Of a DNA stretch of 64,000 nt, positions 20,105 through 28,972 are shown one piece after another. The DNA is from DATGPD01 sp041398565. Its GTDB lineage: Bacteria > Planctomycetota > UBA1135 > UBA2386. Position numbers and translations under genes: made by a program. The stretch spans positions 310,001 to 374,000 of the forward strand of contig JAWKUN010000003.1 of the NCBI GenBank assembly GCA_041398565.1. The letters run 5' to 3'. Positions within the stretch are counted from its first letter, which is position 1, and every line of letters begins with the position of its first letter. Under the pieces are notes generated by a model, which was not told where the DNA came from, made no database searches, and saw nothing but the letters and a program-made list of their open reading frames with translations.

Positions 20105-21298
20105 ATGGCTGCCGCCTTCCGCACCTCGAGCCCCGACGTCGTCGTCCTCGGCGGCGGCATCATCGGCTGCGCCGTTGCCTACTTCCTGACCGAGGCGGAC
20201 GTGAAGGTGTGTCTGGTGGAGCGGCACGGGATCGCCGGCGGCACCAGCGGCAGCTGCCAGGGACACCTGATGGTGACGCCGAGCCCGCCGTACTTCCTGG
20301 CGCTGACCCGCGCCAGCGTGCGGCTGTGGCGCGAGCTGCGTGGGGTCCTCCCCGACTTCGAGTTCCGCGACACCGGATGTCTGTGGTTGGCCGAGACGCG
20401 CGAGGACGTGTCGTTGCTCGACGACGTGGCGGCACAGTTCGCCGCCGGGGGCGAGCGGGCCGAGCGTTTGGGGCCGCGCACGCTGCGCGAACACGAGCCT
20501 GGCCTCGCCGACGATCTGGCCGGCGCGTTGCTGTACCGCGGCGATGCCGTGGTGATGCCGATGAAAGCGGCCGGCGCCCTGCTGGCCGGAGCGGTGGCGC
20601 GAGGATGCGAGGTGCGCACCGGTTGCGAGGTGGCGGGCATCCGGCGCGGTGCGGGTGGGCGCATCGAGTCGGTGCTCACCACCAGCGGCGAGATCAAGAC
20701 CAGCGTCGTGGTGAACTGCGCCGGGGTGTGGACGCCCGACCTCACCGAGCGCGCCGGTCTCGGCCGAGTGCCGATCTTCCCGCGGCGGGGCGACCTGATG
20801 ATCACCGCTCCGGGCGGCTGCGCCGTCCGCACTCAGATCCTCGAGGTGAGTTACCTGCGCACGGCCGGCGGCAAGGCCAAGGTCGACCCCGAGAGCGGCG
20901 AGCCCGATCCCGGTGCGCACGCCATGAACCTGCAGCCGCAGACGCACGACACGATCCTCATCGGCTCGACGCGGCAGTTCGGCAGCATGGAGCGCAAGGT
21001 GAACCGTCAGCTCCTGCTCCAGTCGATGGCGCGCGCCGCGCGCTACGTGCCGAGTTTGCTGCAGACGACGATCGTGCGCACCTGGTCGGGCCTGCGTCCG
21101 TACCCGCGCGACAAGTTCCCGCTCATCGGGCCGCTGCCCGGCGTGCCGGGCTACTACGTGGCCAGCGGGCACGAGGGTTTGGGCATCACGCTGGCGCCGA
21201 TCACCGGCAAGCTGATCGCGGAGATGGTGACCGGCAAGGAGCCGTCGTTGGATCCGGCACCCGTGGCGCCCGGCCGCTTCACCGGCGCGGGAGGGTGA
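20105..21298 (+). CDS. DAO-family FAD-dependent amine/amino-acid dehydrogenase (HcnC/opine-oxidase beta-like)
   Basis: The 397-residue product from ATG 20105 (MAAAFRTSSPDVVVLGGGII) has an N-terminal Rossmann FAD motif GGGIIGCAVAYFL, an acidic ribose-binding LVER, and GGTSGSCQGHL, where flavin contacts are common in the DAO family. The second FAD half is VVNCAGVWTPDL and the C-terminal FAD loop is GHEGLGITLAPITGKLIAEM. This is the D-amino-acid/sarcosine/glycine oxidase fold, closest in style to the beta subunits of HcnABC and of opine or D-hydroxyproline dehydrogenases. The matching small [2Fe-2S] and flavoprotein/BFD subunits are encoded at 38932-40667, 18 kb away, so the three could form one enzyme (inference). 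It is cytoplasmic, with no signal peptide. Confidence 0.85.
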   Translation: MAAAFRTSSPDVVVLGGGIIGCAVAYFLTEADVKVCLVERHGIAGGTSGSCQGHLMVTPSPPYFLALTRASVRLWRELRGVLPDFEFRDTGCLWLAETREDVSLLDDVAAQFAAGGERAERLGPRTLREHEPGLADDLAGALLYRGDAVVMPMKAAGALLAGAVARGCEVRTGCEVAGIRRGAGGRIESVLTTSGEIKTSVVVNCAGVWTPDLTERAGLGRVPIFPRRGDLMITAPGGCAVRTQILEVSYLRTAGGKAKVDPESGEPDPGAHAMNLQPQTHDTILIGSTRQFGSMERKVNRQLLLQSMARAARYVPSLLQTTIVRTWSGLRPYPRDKFPLIGPLPGVPGYYVASGHEGLGITLAPITGKLIAEMVTGKEPSLDPAPVAPGRFTGAGG

Positions 21299-21347
21299 GG
21301 CGGGTCGTCGGGGGCCCGGCGCGTTCGTCGTCGCCGGCGCGCTGCGG

Positions 21348-22517
21348 TCAGAACGCGATGGCGAAGGGGACGGGGCTGGTGAGGCCGGTGGTGGGGGACA
21401 ACAGCTGGAGGCACGCTTCGCCGCCGCCGAGCGTTTGATCGTTGGGGATGGGAATGGCGATGGTGCGTTGGCTGGTCGGCAGCGCCGCGAAGGGCTGAGC
21501 GACGTCGACGAACAGGAGACCGCCGCCGAACGGCAGCGGCAACGGCGCCAAGCTGCCGAGGATCATCACGGCCGGCAGGCCCACCGGGAACAGGGCGTCG
21601 ATCTGCCACGTCGTGCCGAGGCGGGGTGCCGTCGCCGCGAACAGATCGAGCGCGATGAGGGTGCGGCGGCCGACGACGAACGGCTCACCGTCCGGCTGCC
21701 GACCCCACGGCAAGTAAGGGCCCATGAAGGTCGGGCGGAAGAACACTTCCGATCCGGCGCCGCCGGCCACGACCGAGGCCACATCGATCAGCGCCGCGCT
21801 GACGACTCCCGGTCCGCCGACCCCGCCGGCGGTGTTGCACGGGCACGGGGCGGGCTCGGGCGGCGCCAGGTCGAAGTTGCTCCGCCCGCAGGCGCCGCCG
21901 CGGATGGTCGAGAGGAGCGCGATCACGGTCGCGTTGGGAGCGCGGATACCGGGCGCCCCAGGCGGCAGCCACCCCATGCCCGAGGAGTCGGTGTCGGTCG
22001 TCGAACCCTGCACGCTGCTGTGGTCGATCAGAATCGTGGCCGCGCCGCTCAGCTCGATGGCCGGCTGACCCCGCCCCAGGCCCGTGAGCAGCACCCACTC
22101 GTGCGCCTGCACCACCGAGTCGTACACGTGTAGCGCCGCGAAGCCGGAGCCGCTGATGCCGCGCCCGGCCTCGCTGTGCACGAACCCGTTGACGGTGCCG
22201 GTCACCCGGACGTTTTGCAGCACGAGGCGGTCGCGGCCGTTGCCGGACAGCGTGATCGCTGGCGGCTGTGCCAGACCCGAGCCGGCGGCGGGCGAGCGGA
22301 TGGTGGGAGCCGGCGCGCCGGCGATGGTCAACGACCTGTCGATCGTCAGTGGCCCGTAGGTGCCGCCGATGACCTTGATCACCGTGTTCGGTGGAGCCGC
22401 CGCGATCGCCGCCTGCAGGTCGCGGAAGTGTCCGCCTCCGTTGGGATCGACGACGATCTGGCCGAGAACCGCGGATGCGAGGAGGGAGGCGACGAGGCTG
22501 GCGAGCGTGGACTTCAT
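21348..22517 (-). CDS. Secreted right-handed beta-helix protein (389 aa)
   Basis: It starts at ATG 22517 (MKSTLASLVASLLASAVLGQ), a good signal peptide. An in-frame ATG at about 22556 would add 13 residues. The N-terminal region IVVDPNGGGHFRDLQAAIAA then VIKVIGGTYGPLTIDRSLTI is the standard opening of pectate-lyase-like/pectin-methylesterase-like parallel beta-helix proteins. Coils follow with ITLSGNGRDRLVLQNVRVTG and ALHVYDSVVQAHEW. No pectinase catalytic residues can be identified. Residues about 285-389 (RRTLIALDLFAATAPRLGTT to VPFAIAF) are the tail beta domain shared with other secreted proteins here. It lies 97 bp downstream of the sigma-fusion gene on the same strand and might be cotranscribed. 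Function unknown; surface glycan binding is a guess. Confidence 0.8.
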   Translation of the reverse strand: MKSTLASLVASLLASAVLGQIVVDPNGGGHFRDLQAAIAAAPPNTVIKVIGGTYGPLTIDRSLTIAGAPAPTIRSPAAGSGLAQPPAITLSGNGRDRLVLQNVRVTGTVNGFVHSEAGRGISGSGFAALHVYDSVVQAHEWVLLTGLGRGQPAIELSGAATILIDHSSVQGSTTDTDSSGMGWLPPGAPGIRAPNATVIALLSTIRGGACGRSNFDLAPPEPAPCPCNTAGGVGGPGVVSAALIDVASVVAGGAGSEVFFRPTFMGPYLPWGRQPDGEPFVVGRRTLIALDLFAATAPRLGTTWQIDALFPVGLPAVMILGSLAPLPLPFGGGLLFVDVAQPFAALPTSQRTIAIPIPNDQTLGGGEACLQLLSPTTGLTSPVPFAIAF

Positions 22518-22614
22518 GGCGAGATCCGAGCGAGGAACCGAGGGCCGTGAGATCATCCGTCGCTCGCGCGAGCACCTCAACCGGGCGCGCGCACCGGCGG
22601 TCGCCGCCCGCGCC

Positions 22615-25600
22615 CTAACCGCCAGGCTGCAAACGCACTTCGATCGGCCCGGAACCGGCGCCGCCGACCGCGGCTTCGCCGTGCCAGCCGCTCGGGGTTT
22701 CGGCGCGCAGGGTCGCCGTGGCGTCGGGCACGAGCACTTCGGTTGTCGCATCGGTCTCGGCGACGATCCAGTCGAGCACGACGACCCGACCTGCGGCGTC
22801 GGTCGCCCGCAGGAGCGCGAGTCCGATCGACTGGCCGTCGGGCGTCGTGAAGCGCACCTGGCGCCGCCTGGCGCCATCGATGGGGACCACCACGTCGGCG
22901 ACGGCGCCGGCGGTGACGCGCACGTCGGTGGCACCCGCCAGGAGAACGCCACCGCGGCGCGCGCGCACGCTCACGACGTACGCGCCCGGCGCGAGATCGT
23001 CCCATTCGATCGGCAGCTCCGTGACCAGCTGCGACGTCAAGTGAGCTCCGTCGCGGAACAGCGAGATCGAGCCCCGCTCGACGTCGCCGCCGCCGAGGTG
23101 CACGCGCGCCGCGCCTGGCTGCGGCAGCACGAGATCGCCGAGGTCGACGGTGGTCCGCGCCTGCATCTCGTGCACCCCGAAGTCGGCGAGCGGCACGCTG
23201 CCGGTGCCGCGGTGCACGGACAGCCGCACGCGCGCCGGCGGCCATGGCCCCAGCGCGAAGGTCCCGTCGCTGCCGACCGCGACTTCGTTGGCGGGCGCAC
23301 CGTCCTGCGGAGTGGCGCGCACCAGGACACCCGCGGCGGCAGTGCGGTCGCGCTGCAGGATGCGCCCGCGCAGGCGTGCCGACGGAGCATCCTCGGCGCG
23401 CGCGTACAGCTCGACCTCGCTGTCGGCGGGCACACCCGTGCGGCGCGCCACCACGTGGCCGCCGCCACGCCGCGGGATCTCCGCGCGCAGGTCGTACACC
23501 TGCCCCGGATCGAGCGGAGCCAGGACGAAGATCCCCGCGGCGTCGGCGGTGGCGGCGGCGGAGCGCGGGCGTGACGCGGCGCTCGGCACAGCGGCGGTGA
23601 CGTACGTGCCCGCGGCCGGCCGTCCCTCCTCGTCGAACGCGCGGCCGCGGATCGTGGCCCGCTTCGGCATGCGCGGGTCCCAGCGCTGCGTTCCGGCCGC
23701 GACGGTGGTCAGCGTCGTCGTGACCTTGCCCCAGCCCTCGTGGAGCGCCGACAGCTCGATGTCGCCGGGCGCGAGGTCGTCGAGACGGTAGGCACCGTGC
23801 GCGTCGCTCCGTGCCAGCGACGAGCGCAGCGCGGTCAGCGTGCCGTGCGAGACCAAGGCCCCGGCCAGGGGGTTGCCGTCACCGTCGACGACGACTCCGG
23901 CGACGCTGGCGCCATCGACGAGCGTGACTGCGAGCGGGACGGTGCCGGCGGCTGGCATCTCCACCTCGCCGCGCCATGGTCCGTGTCCGCGCGCGCGCAC
24001 CTCGATCGGGATGCGACCTTCGGGCAGCGGCGCCAGCGTCGCGGTACCGGTGCCGTCGGTGAACGCGCGCCGGGCCGGCGGCGTGGCCTCGTTGCCCTCG
24101 GCGCTGAGCAGCAGAGGCACTTCGTCGCCGGCGAGAACGAGGGCGCCGGGCACCGGCGCACCGAGGGTGCCGCGCACCGAGACGGCGAGCGCGGCGCCCC
24201 CGGCGCGCAAGCGCAGCACCACGGCCACCGGTCGAGGGTTTCTCGACCCGCGCAGGGGGTAGACGGTCGGCGAGGGACCGTGGCGTTCCTTGAAGGCGGC
24301 GATGCACTGCGACGGCACGAGCCGCGTGGTGAACTCGCCCTGCGCGTCGGTGCGCAGGACGCACTGACCGTGCTGCCCGTGACCCGGCGTGGCACCGGCT
24401 GGCGACCGCAAGTAGCGCAGCTCGGACGACACCCAGACGTCGGCGTCGGCGACCGGTGCGCCGGCGGCATCGACGACCCGGCCCGTCACCAGGGTGCCGT
24501 CCAGTTCGAGAGCCAGAGTGACGGTTTCGTCGGCGACGACTTCGACCGAGCGCCGCACGCCGGTGCTGGTCTGCACCCAAACCGGGCCGACCGGTAGATC
24601 GGCGAACACGCCGCGGCCGTCGTCGCCGGTGACCACGCGTCGCGGGCGCAGCTCGCCGCGCGGGTCGCTCTCGTCGATGGCGTCGACGGCCACCCTCCGC
24701 GCCGGAGTTCCGTCGGTCTTCCAGATCGCCACGACCGCCAGGCGGCCGGTTCCAGCGAGGTCCGCTGGTGTGTTCAAAGGTGCTCGTTCGGGCGCGGGTG
24801 GCCGCAGTGCCTTCGCGATCGCGCCGTCGGCCGTGGAGGGGCCCGTTCGCACCACCCACGTGGCGGCGATCTCCCGCTCGCCGCCGAAGAGTCCGAACCC
24901 GGCCCAGGCGACCCACAACCCCAACGCGGCCAGCACCAGCACCGAACCGACGAGAAGCACCTTCTTGTTCATGACTGCAGCTCCCAACGCGCTCGACGCC
25001 AGTCCGCCCGCGGCAGCGCCACCGGACACGCCCGCGTAGTCTCGGGCCCTGGCCAGAACGGAGGCCCGCGCCGCGCGCAGGTCGCCCGCCCCGAGCGGCG
25101 CGAGCACGAGGCCGGCGACGAAGTCGCGCGGCAGACGGCGGCGCAACTCGTCGAGGGCGCGCACGATCTGCGTGCGCACCGTGCCCGCGGGTCGGCCCAG
25201 CGCGCTGCCGATCTCGCCGGCGTTCAAACCCTGCTCGACGTGCAGTTCGAGGACGCGTCGGTAGACCTCGGGTACCGCTGCCTTGGCGCGCGCGAACGCG
25301 GCCCGTAGCTCGGCCGCTTCGGCAGCGGCGTGGGGGTCTGCGCGCTCGGCCGCCGGCGGCATCGGCAGGGTACGCCGGGCACGCCGCCGTTCGTTGCGCG
25401 CCAGGTTGGCGATGATCCCGCACAGCCACGGCAGCACGCGACGCTCGCGCGCGAACTCGGTACGCCGCTCGAGCGCGATCAGGAACGCGCTCTGCACCAA
25501 GTCCCGGGCCAGTTCGCGGTCGCCGACCAGGTGGCTCGCGATGCGCGCGAGTTCGGGAGCGGTGGCGTCGAACACCTCGCCGAGCGCGTGCACGTCGCCG

Positions 25601-25650
25601 CGTGCCACGAAGCGGGCGAACAGGCGGTCGTGGCGGGCTCGTCCGAACAT
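22615..25650 (-). CDS. ECF sigma factor fused to TM helix and carboxypeptidase-regulatory-like domains (1011 aa)
   Basis: ATG 25650 is used because AAGGA lies 8 bp upstream; ATG 25659 is too close to it. Residues 10-90 are sigma region 2 (ELARDLVQSAFLIALERR, then RRVLPWLCGIIANLARNE). Residues 125-172 are region 4 (EVYRRVLELHVEQGLNAGEI, then GRPAGTVRTQIVRALDEL). Residues about 230-256 are a single membrane helix (VLLVGSVLVLAALGLWVAWA). The remaining ~750 residues hold roughly six to eight Ig-like units such as VTGRVVDAAGAPVADADVWV, VAGVVVDGDGNPLAGALVSH and IRGRAFDEEGRPAAGTYVTA. It has the same architecture as 13845-16838 but divergent sequence, so the arrangement is reused and not a recent duplication. 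The likely topology is sigma in the cytoplasm and repeats outside. Confidence 0.88.
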   Translation of the reverse strand: MFGRARHDRLFARFVARGDVHALGEVFDATAPELARIASHLVGDRELARDLVQSAFLIALERRTEFARERRVLPWLCGIIANLARNERRRARRTLPMPPAAERADPHAAAEAAELRAAFARAKAAVPEVYRRVLELHVEQGLNAGEIGSALGRPAGTVRTQIVRALDELRRRLPRDFVAGLVLAPLGAGDLRAARASVLARARDYAGVSGGAAAGGLASSALGAAVMNKKVLLVGSVLVLAALGLWVAWAGFGLFGGEREIAATWVVRTGPSTADGAIAKALRPPAPERAPLNTPADLAGTGRLAVVAIWKTDGTPARRVAVDAIDESDPRGELRPRRVVTGDDGRGVFADLPVGPVWVQTSTGVRRSVEVVADETVTLALELDGTLVTGRVVDAAGAPVADADVWVSSELRYLRSPAGATPGHGQHGQCVLRTDAQGEFTTRLVPSQCIAAFKERHGPSPTVYPLRGSRNPRPVAVVLRLRAGGAALAVSVRGTLGAPVPGALVLAGDEVPLLLSAEGNEATPPARRAFTDGTGTATLAPLPEGRIPIEVRARGHGPWRGEVEMPAAGTVPLAVTLVDGASVAGVVVDGDGNPLAGALVSHGTLTALRSSLARSDAHGAYRLDDLAPGDIELSALHEGWGKVTTTLTTVAAGTQRWDPRMPKRATIRGRAFDEEGRPAAGTYVTAAVPSAASRPRSAAATADAAGIFVLAPLDPGQVYDLRAEIPRRGGGHVVARRTGVPADSEVELYARAEDAPSARLRGRILQRDRTAAAGVLVRATPQDGAPANEVAVGSDGTFALGPWPPARVRLSVHRGTGSVPLADFGVHEMQARTTVDLGDLVLPQPGAARVHLGGGDVERGSISLFRDGAHLTSQLVTELPIEWDDLAPGAYVVSVRARRGGVLLAGATDVRVTAGAVADVVVPIDGARRRQVRFTTPDGQSIGLALLRATDAAGRVVVLDWIVAETDATTEVLVPDATATLRAETPSGWHGEAAVGGAGSGPIEVRLQPGG

Positions 25651-25984
25651 GACGTGCATCCTTGTCCGGGCCGCGCGCCGTGCGACGCCGATTCGCGAAA
25701 ACGATGCAGACCGGGTCGACGGGTCGCGTGGTGGCCCACTCGGCGGGGTTGCAGTCGGCGGGGATGCAGTGGGCGGGGTTGCGGTCGACGCTCGCGGTGG
25801 CCTCTCGGGTGGTGGTCTCCCGGGGTGGCACTCCCCGTGGCTCCGCTCGTGGTGGCGGTCTTGGCGACGACGACGCGATGCGGGCGCTCGCTGTCCGGGC
25901 TGGGACGAAGGCAACCGACGACGAGAAGTCGTGTCCGGAGCGCGCGCTGTCCCCGTCGCTCGGTCGAGCGCCAAAAGGGCGCGC
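25651..25984. other. 334-bp divergent intergenic region
   Basis: This separates the minus-strand sigma-fusion gene (start 25650) from the plus-strand serine hydrolase gene (start 25985). Both promoters must lie here unless transcription starts inside genes. It contains three tandem copies of a 15-bp unit (25741-25785, listed separately), about 90 bp upstream of the sigma-fusion start. No coding sequence with an RBS is seen. The open frames that cross it are Arg/Pro-rich. Confidence 0.55.
25741..25785. repeat. Three tandem 15-bp repeats upstream of the sigma fusion
   Basis: The units are CGGCGGGGTTGCAGT (25741-25755), CGGCGGGGATGCAGT (25756-25770) and GGGCGGGGTTGCGGT (25771-25785). Copy 1 and copy 2 differ at one base and copy 3 at two. 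Spacing of 15 bp is about one and a half helical turns. They lie between the divergent genes, so repeated regulator binding is possible. A simple slippage-derived minisatellite is equally possible. Confidence 0.6.
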
Positions 25985-27400
25985 ATGAGGTTCTCGCAGC
26001 CGCGTCCGTCTCCGCACACTCTCATCGCCTGCACCATGCTCGTCGTCGAGATTGCCGCCCAGGCCGGCTGCGGCGACGTCAGCGCGGTCGACGCTGTCGT
26101 GCGCGACGCCGTGCAGCAGCTCGCTCTGCCGGGGGCGTCGCTGCGCATCGAGGAGTCGGGGCGCGTCTTGTTCGAGCAGACCTACGGCAGCTACGGGATC
26201 GAGCGCGTGGTGCCGATCGCGTCGGCGAGCAAGTGGCTGTCGGCCGCAGTGCTGATGAGCTGTGTCGACTCCGGCCATCTGCGCCTCGATGACACGGTGT
26301 CGAGCTGGCTGCCCGCATTCGATCGGCCGGACAAGCGGGGCATCACCCTGCGGCAGTGCTTCTTGCACACGTCCGGCCTACCGGCCGACAGCAGCATCGT
26401 CGGCGACGACACGCTCACCCTGCAGCAGGCGGCTGCCCGCATCGCGTTGCTGCCGTTGGCATACACCCCGGGCTCGGCGTTCCTCTACGGCGGCGTGTCG
26501 ATGCACGTGGCTGGCGCCGTGTGCGAGGTGGCGACCGGGCTCGCGTGGGACCAGTTGCTTCGGGCTCGGCTCACCGGTCCGCTCGGCATGGACTCGACCG
26601 ACTTCGGAACGACCGGCAACCCGCGCATCGCCGGCGGGGCCCGCAGTTCGCTGCGCGACTACGCGCGCTTCGTCGCCATGTTGCGCGACGGCGGTGTCTC
26701 TGGCGGCCATCGCGTGCTCGGCACGGCCAGCTTGCGCGAGATGTTCACCGAGCAGACCTCGCACCTGCCGATCCTCGGCACGCCCCACCCGAACAACGCG
26801 CCGTACGGCATCGGTACCTGGATCGAGCGCCGAGACGCGCAGGGGCGGGCGACCCTGGTGGTGGGCGCCGGTGCGTTCGGCTTCACCGGCTGGGTCGACC
26901 TCGAGCGCGGCGCCGGCGGCACCTTCCTGGTGCTCGACCGCTTCCCGCCGCTCTACCCATTCGTGGTGGGCATGTTCGACAGCGTGCGCCAGGCGATGCC
27001 GCCGCTGGGGAGCACCTGCGTCGGTGTCGACTCGCCGGCGTGCGGCCGGGCCATCGTCCTCAACGGCGACCGGCTGCCGCGCAGCGGCGCGCTCGACTTC
27101 GCCCTCACCGTCGCCGGTGCCCCGTCGGCGACTGCCGGCGCCGTGGCGCTGGCGACCGACGCCCTGACCGCCGGGGTGCCGGTGCTCGGGGTCAGCGTGC
27201 ACGTGCCGCTGGCGCCGCCGCCCTTGCTGGTGGCGGTGAGCACCGGCGCCGATGGCACGCTGCGCTTGCCGCTGCCGGTCATCGCCGAGGTGGGCCAGGC
27301 GCTCGGCGTGCAGGCGTTCTTCGTCGGTACCGCCGGTTGCGGCGGACCGGGCGCGCTGTCGGCGAGTCAGGCGCTGCGTCTGCTCGTGCAGGCTCCCTGA
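25985..27400 (+). CDS. Secreted serine hydrolase, beta-lactamase/CubicO family, with C-terminal tail domain
   Basis: The 471-residue product from ATG 25985 has a signal-like N-terminus (HTLIACTMLVVEIAAQAG). The penicillin-binding fold is shown by the SxxK motif SASK (Ser80, Lys83), by HTSGLP near 128-133, by LYGGVS (Tyr168, where the usual Y-x-N has Gly at the third place) and by PLGMDSTDFG and GGARSSLRDYARFVAML. These are typical of CubicO-like serine hydrolases (esterases, D-aminopeptidases, PBP-like). Substrate unknown. Residues about 345-471, from STCVGVDSPACGRAIVLNGD on, are not part of the hydrolase. They match the shared secreted-protein tail domain. Cys residues in that tail may pair outside the cell. 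The 334-bp upstream gap is shared with the sigma-fusion gene. Confidence 0.85.
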   Translation: MRFSQPRPSPHTLIACTMLVVEIAAQAGCGDVSAVDAVVRDAVQQLALPGASLRIEESGRVLFEQTYGSYGIERVVPIASASKWLSAAVLMSCVDSGHLRLDDTVSSWLPAFDRPDKRGITLRQCFLHTSGLPADSSIVGDDTLTLQQAAARIALLPLAYTPGSAFLYGGVSMHVAGAVCEVATGLAWDQLLRARLTGPLGMDSTDFGTTGNPRIAGGARSSLRDYARFVAMLRDGGVSGGHRVLGTASLREMFTEQTSHLPILGTPHPNNAPYGIGTWIERRDAQGRATLVVGAGAFGFTGWVDLERGAGGTFLVLDRFPPLYPFVVGMFDSVRQAMPPLGSTCVGVDSPACGRAIVLNGDRLPRSGALDFALTVAGAPSATAGAVALATDALTAGVPVLGVSVHVPLAPPPLLVAVSTGADGTLRLPLPVIAEVGQALGVQAFFVGTAGCGGPGALSASQALRLLVQAP

Positions 27401-27538
27401 AGGGATTCGGCGGGGGACGAGGAGGGGACGGGCCGCGCACAGAACGTGCCGCGACTCGCGTTCGCGCCTGTGACAGGCTGCAGCATCCGGTGCTCGTTCT
27501 CGGTGAGCGGCGCTCGTCGCTCGTACCGAGAGGACATC

Positions 27539-28711
27539 ATGCACTCGATTCGACATCCCCGATCCTTGCTCTACTTCGGCCACACTCTCGTGACCGGGAC
27601 TGTGTTCGCTGTCGTCACCGCGCTCGGGCCGGCGCCGGAGACGTCGCCTCGCTCCGACAGCCTGTCTGCAGGTGCAGCGCCTCCTTGCGCCCCCTACGGC
27701 GCGGTGCTGCAGGCGGTGGTCGCCCCCGCCATCCCCAACCTGCGGCTGGGCTACGAGTTGGCCTTGCGCGGGGACTTCGCGCTCGCGAGCGGCGCCCGCG
27801 AGGTTTGGTCACTGGAACGGCTGCCGGCGGGATGGCAGAGCCGCTTCCCGTTCGGCATGACCGCGCTCACCGGGGGCGTACCGACCGTCGCCCTCGCCGA
27901 CGATCGTCAGCTCGTCGGCGGGCCAGGGGTCTTGGAGCAAACCGGGGTCGTCCTGGACTGCACCTGGTCGGAGCTCCTCGACGTGGTCGCCGGCGATGCG
28001 GCAGAGAGTGGCTTCGGCCGGACCATGCGCGCGGCCGGCGATCTTCTCCTCGTCGCGGCGCGTTACGAGGGCAAGGGCCGCGTGTACCTGTTCCGGCACA
28101 CGGCCTCGGGTTGGGTGCGCAAGGCCAAGTTCATGCCGCCGCGTGGTTGGAGCGGCAACCAGTTCGGATTCTCGGCCGACGTCATGCGGTTCGGTGGCGA
28201 GACCTACGTCGCGATCTCCGGCTGCGATGCGGGCAGCGAGGACGACGTGTTCGTCTACCGCGGCACGGGGGCTTCGTTCGAGCGCGAGTTCTCGTTCCAC
28301 GACGGCCGCGCGAGCGGACCCGAGAACGGCGTCAGTGTGCTGATCGGGGGCGCCAACTACCCGGTGGTCGTCACCGCCCCGCCTGCGTCGAGCGACACGG
28401 TGATGGTGCATCGCCGCAGCGGCGCCGCCGGCTCCTGGCTGCGCATCTCCGACCTGCGCGCTCCTGGCAACATCGCCCTCGCCGACTTCGATGGCGCACG
28501 GCTCGCTCTCGCGCGCCTGGGCACGGTCTACCTCTACGAGGTCAACGACACCGGAGCGAGCTGGTTCGAGCGCGGCTCCGTCGTCGGCTCGCCCTACGAC
28601 GAATTCGGCAGCTCGGTCGCCCTCGACGGCAGCACGATGCTCGTCGGCGCACCGATGCACTCCCGTTCCGACGCCTCCGCCTCGGGAGCCGTCTACGTGT
28701 ACGCCCTCTGA
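27539..28711 (+). CDS. Secreted FG-GAP/propeller-like protein (390 aa)
   Basis: ATG 27539 is chosen because GAGAGGA lies 6 bp upstream; the frame is open to 27446. The signal peptide region is LLYFGHTLVTGTVFAVVTAL. Repeats have the form 'FG.s...dG..l.VGAP......GAVYVY', for example SGFGRTMRAAGDLLLVAARY, NQFGFSADVMRFGGETYVAI and EFGSSVALDGSTMLVGAPMH, with strands RVYLFRHTASGW and FVYRGTGASF. These are FG-GAP-type propeller blades in which the Ca-binding DxDxDG loops are weak or absent. Unlike its neighbours it ends with a blade (GAVYVYAL) and has no tail domain. A GGTGTCAGAC-type repeat begins 17 bp after its stop. Confidence 0.78.
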   Translation: MHSIRHPRSLLYFGHTLVTGTVFAVVTALGPAPETSPRSDSLSAGAAPPCAPYGAVLQAVVAPAIPNLRLGYELALRGDFALASGAREVWSLERLPAGWQSRFPFGMTALTGGVPTVALADDRQLVGGPGVLEQTGVVLDCTWSELLDVVAGDAAESGFGRTMRAAGDLLLVAARYEGKGRVYLFRHTASGWVRKAKFMPPRGWSGNQFGFSADVMRFGGETYVAISGCDAGSEDDVFVYRGTGASFEREFSFHDGRASGPENGVSVLIGGANYPVVVTAPPASSDTVMVHRRSGAAGSWLRISDLRAPGNIALADFDGARLALARLGTVYLYEVNDTGASWFERGSVVGSPYDEFGSSVALDGSTMLVGAPMHSRSDASASGAVYVYAL

Positions 28712-28727
28712 CCCGGCAATTGCACAG

Positions 28728-28753
28728 TTTGGTGTCAGACTCCACCCTGTTAC
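28728..28753. repeat. GGTGTCAGAC-type intergenic repeat, copy 1
   Basis: TTTGGTGTCAGACTCCACCC followed by TGTTAC lies 17 bp after the stop of the gene ending at 28711. The first 24 bp are identical to 36113-36136. The bases that follow (TTGGCGCTTCGCGA) are a diverged form of the ACGCCAGCGTAGCGA stretch seen in the other copies. The closing inverted arm is missing, so this copy looks partial. Confidence 0.7.
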
Positions 28754-28972
28754 TTGGCGCTTCGCGACCCACGACGATTCGCGGCTCGAGGTGGACAGGC
28801 TCCGTCCTGGATGATGCGGTGGGGGAACGGTTCGGAGTGGCGTTCGACCGGATCACCCTGGTGGTGCCTGGGAGCGCGAGGAGGGTGACCCGCAGCCCTC
28901 CGCCCCGTACTCTTCGTTCCGTCCCGCCCTCACGCGCAACCCGCGCCTGACTCACGACGCCACGGAGACACC

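Noticed and set aside
23879..26368. 829-codon minus-strand frame across the sigma fusion.
   Set aside because: It is a shadow of the real gene at 22615-25650. The real frame shows sigma regions, a membrane helix and Ig-like repeats; this one is Arg-rich.
26356..28950. Open frame of 864 codons on the plus strand.
   Set aside because: It overlaps the serine hydrolase and FG-GAP genes in another frame and is Arg/Ala/Gly-rich, with no signal peptide or domain.
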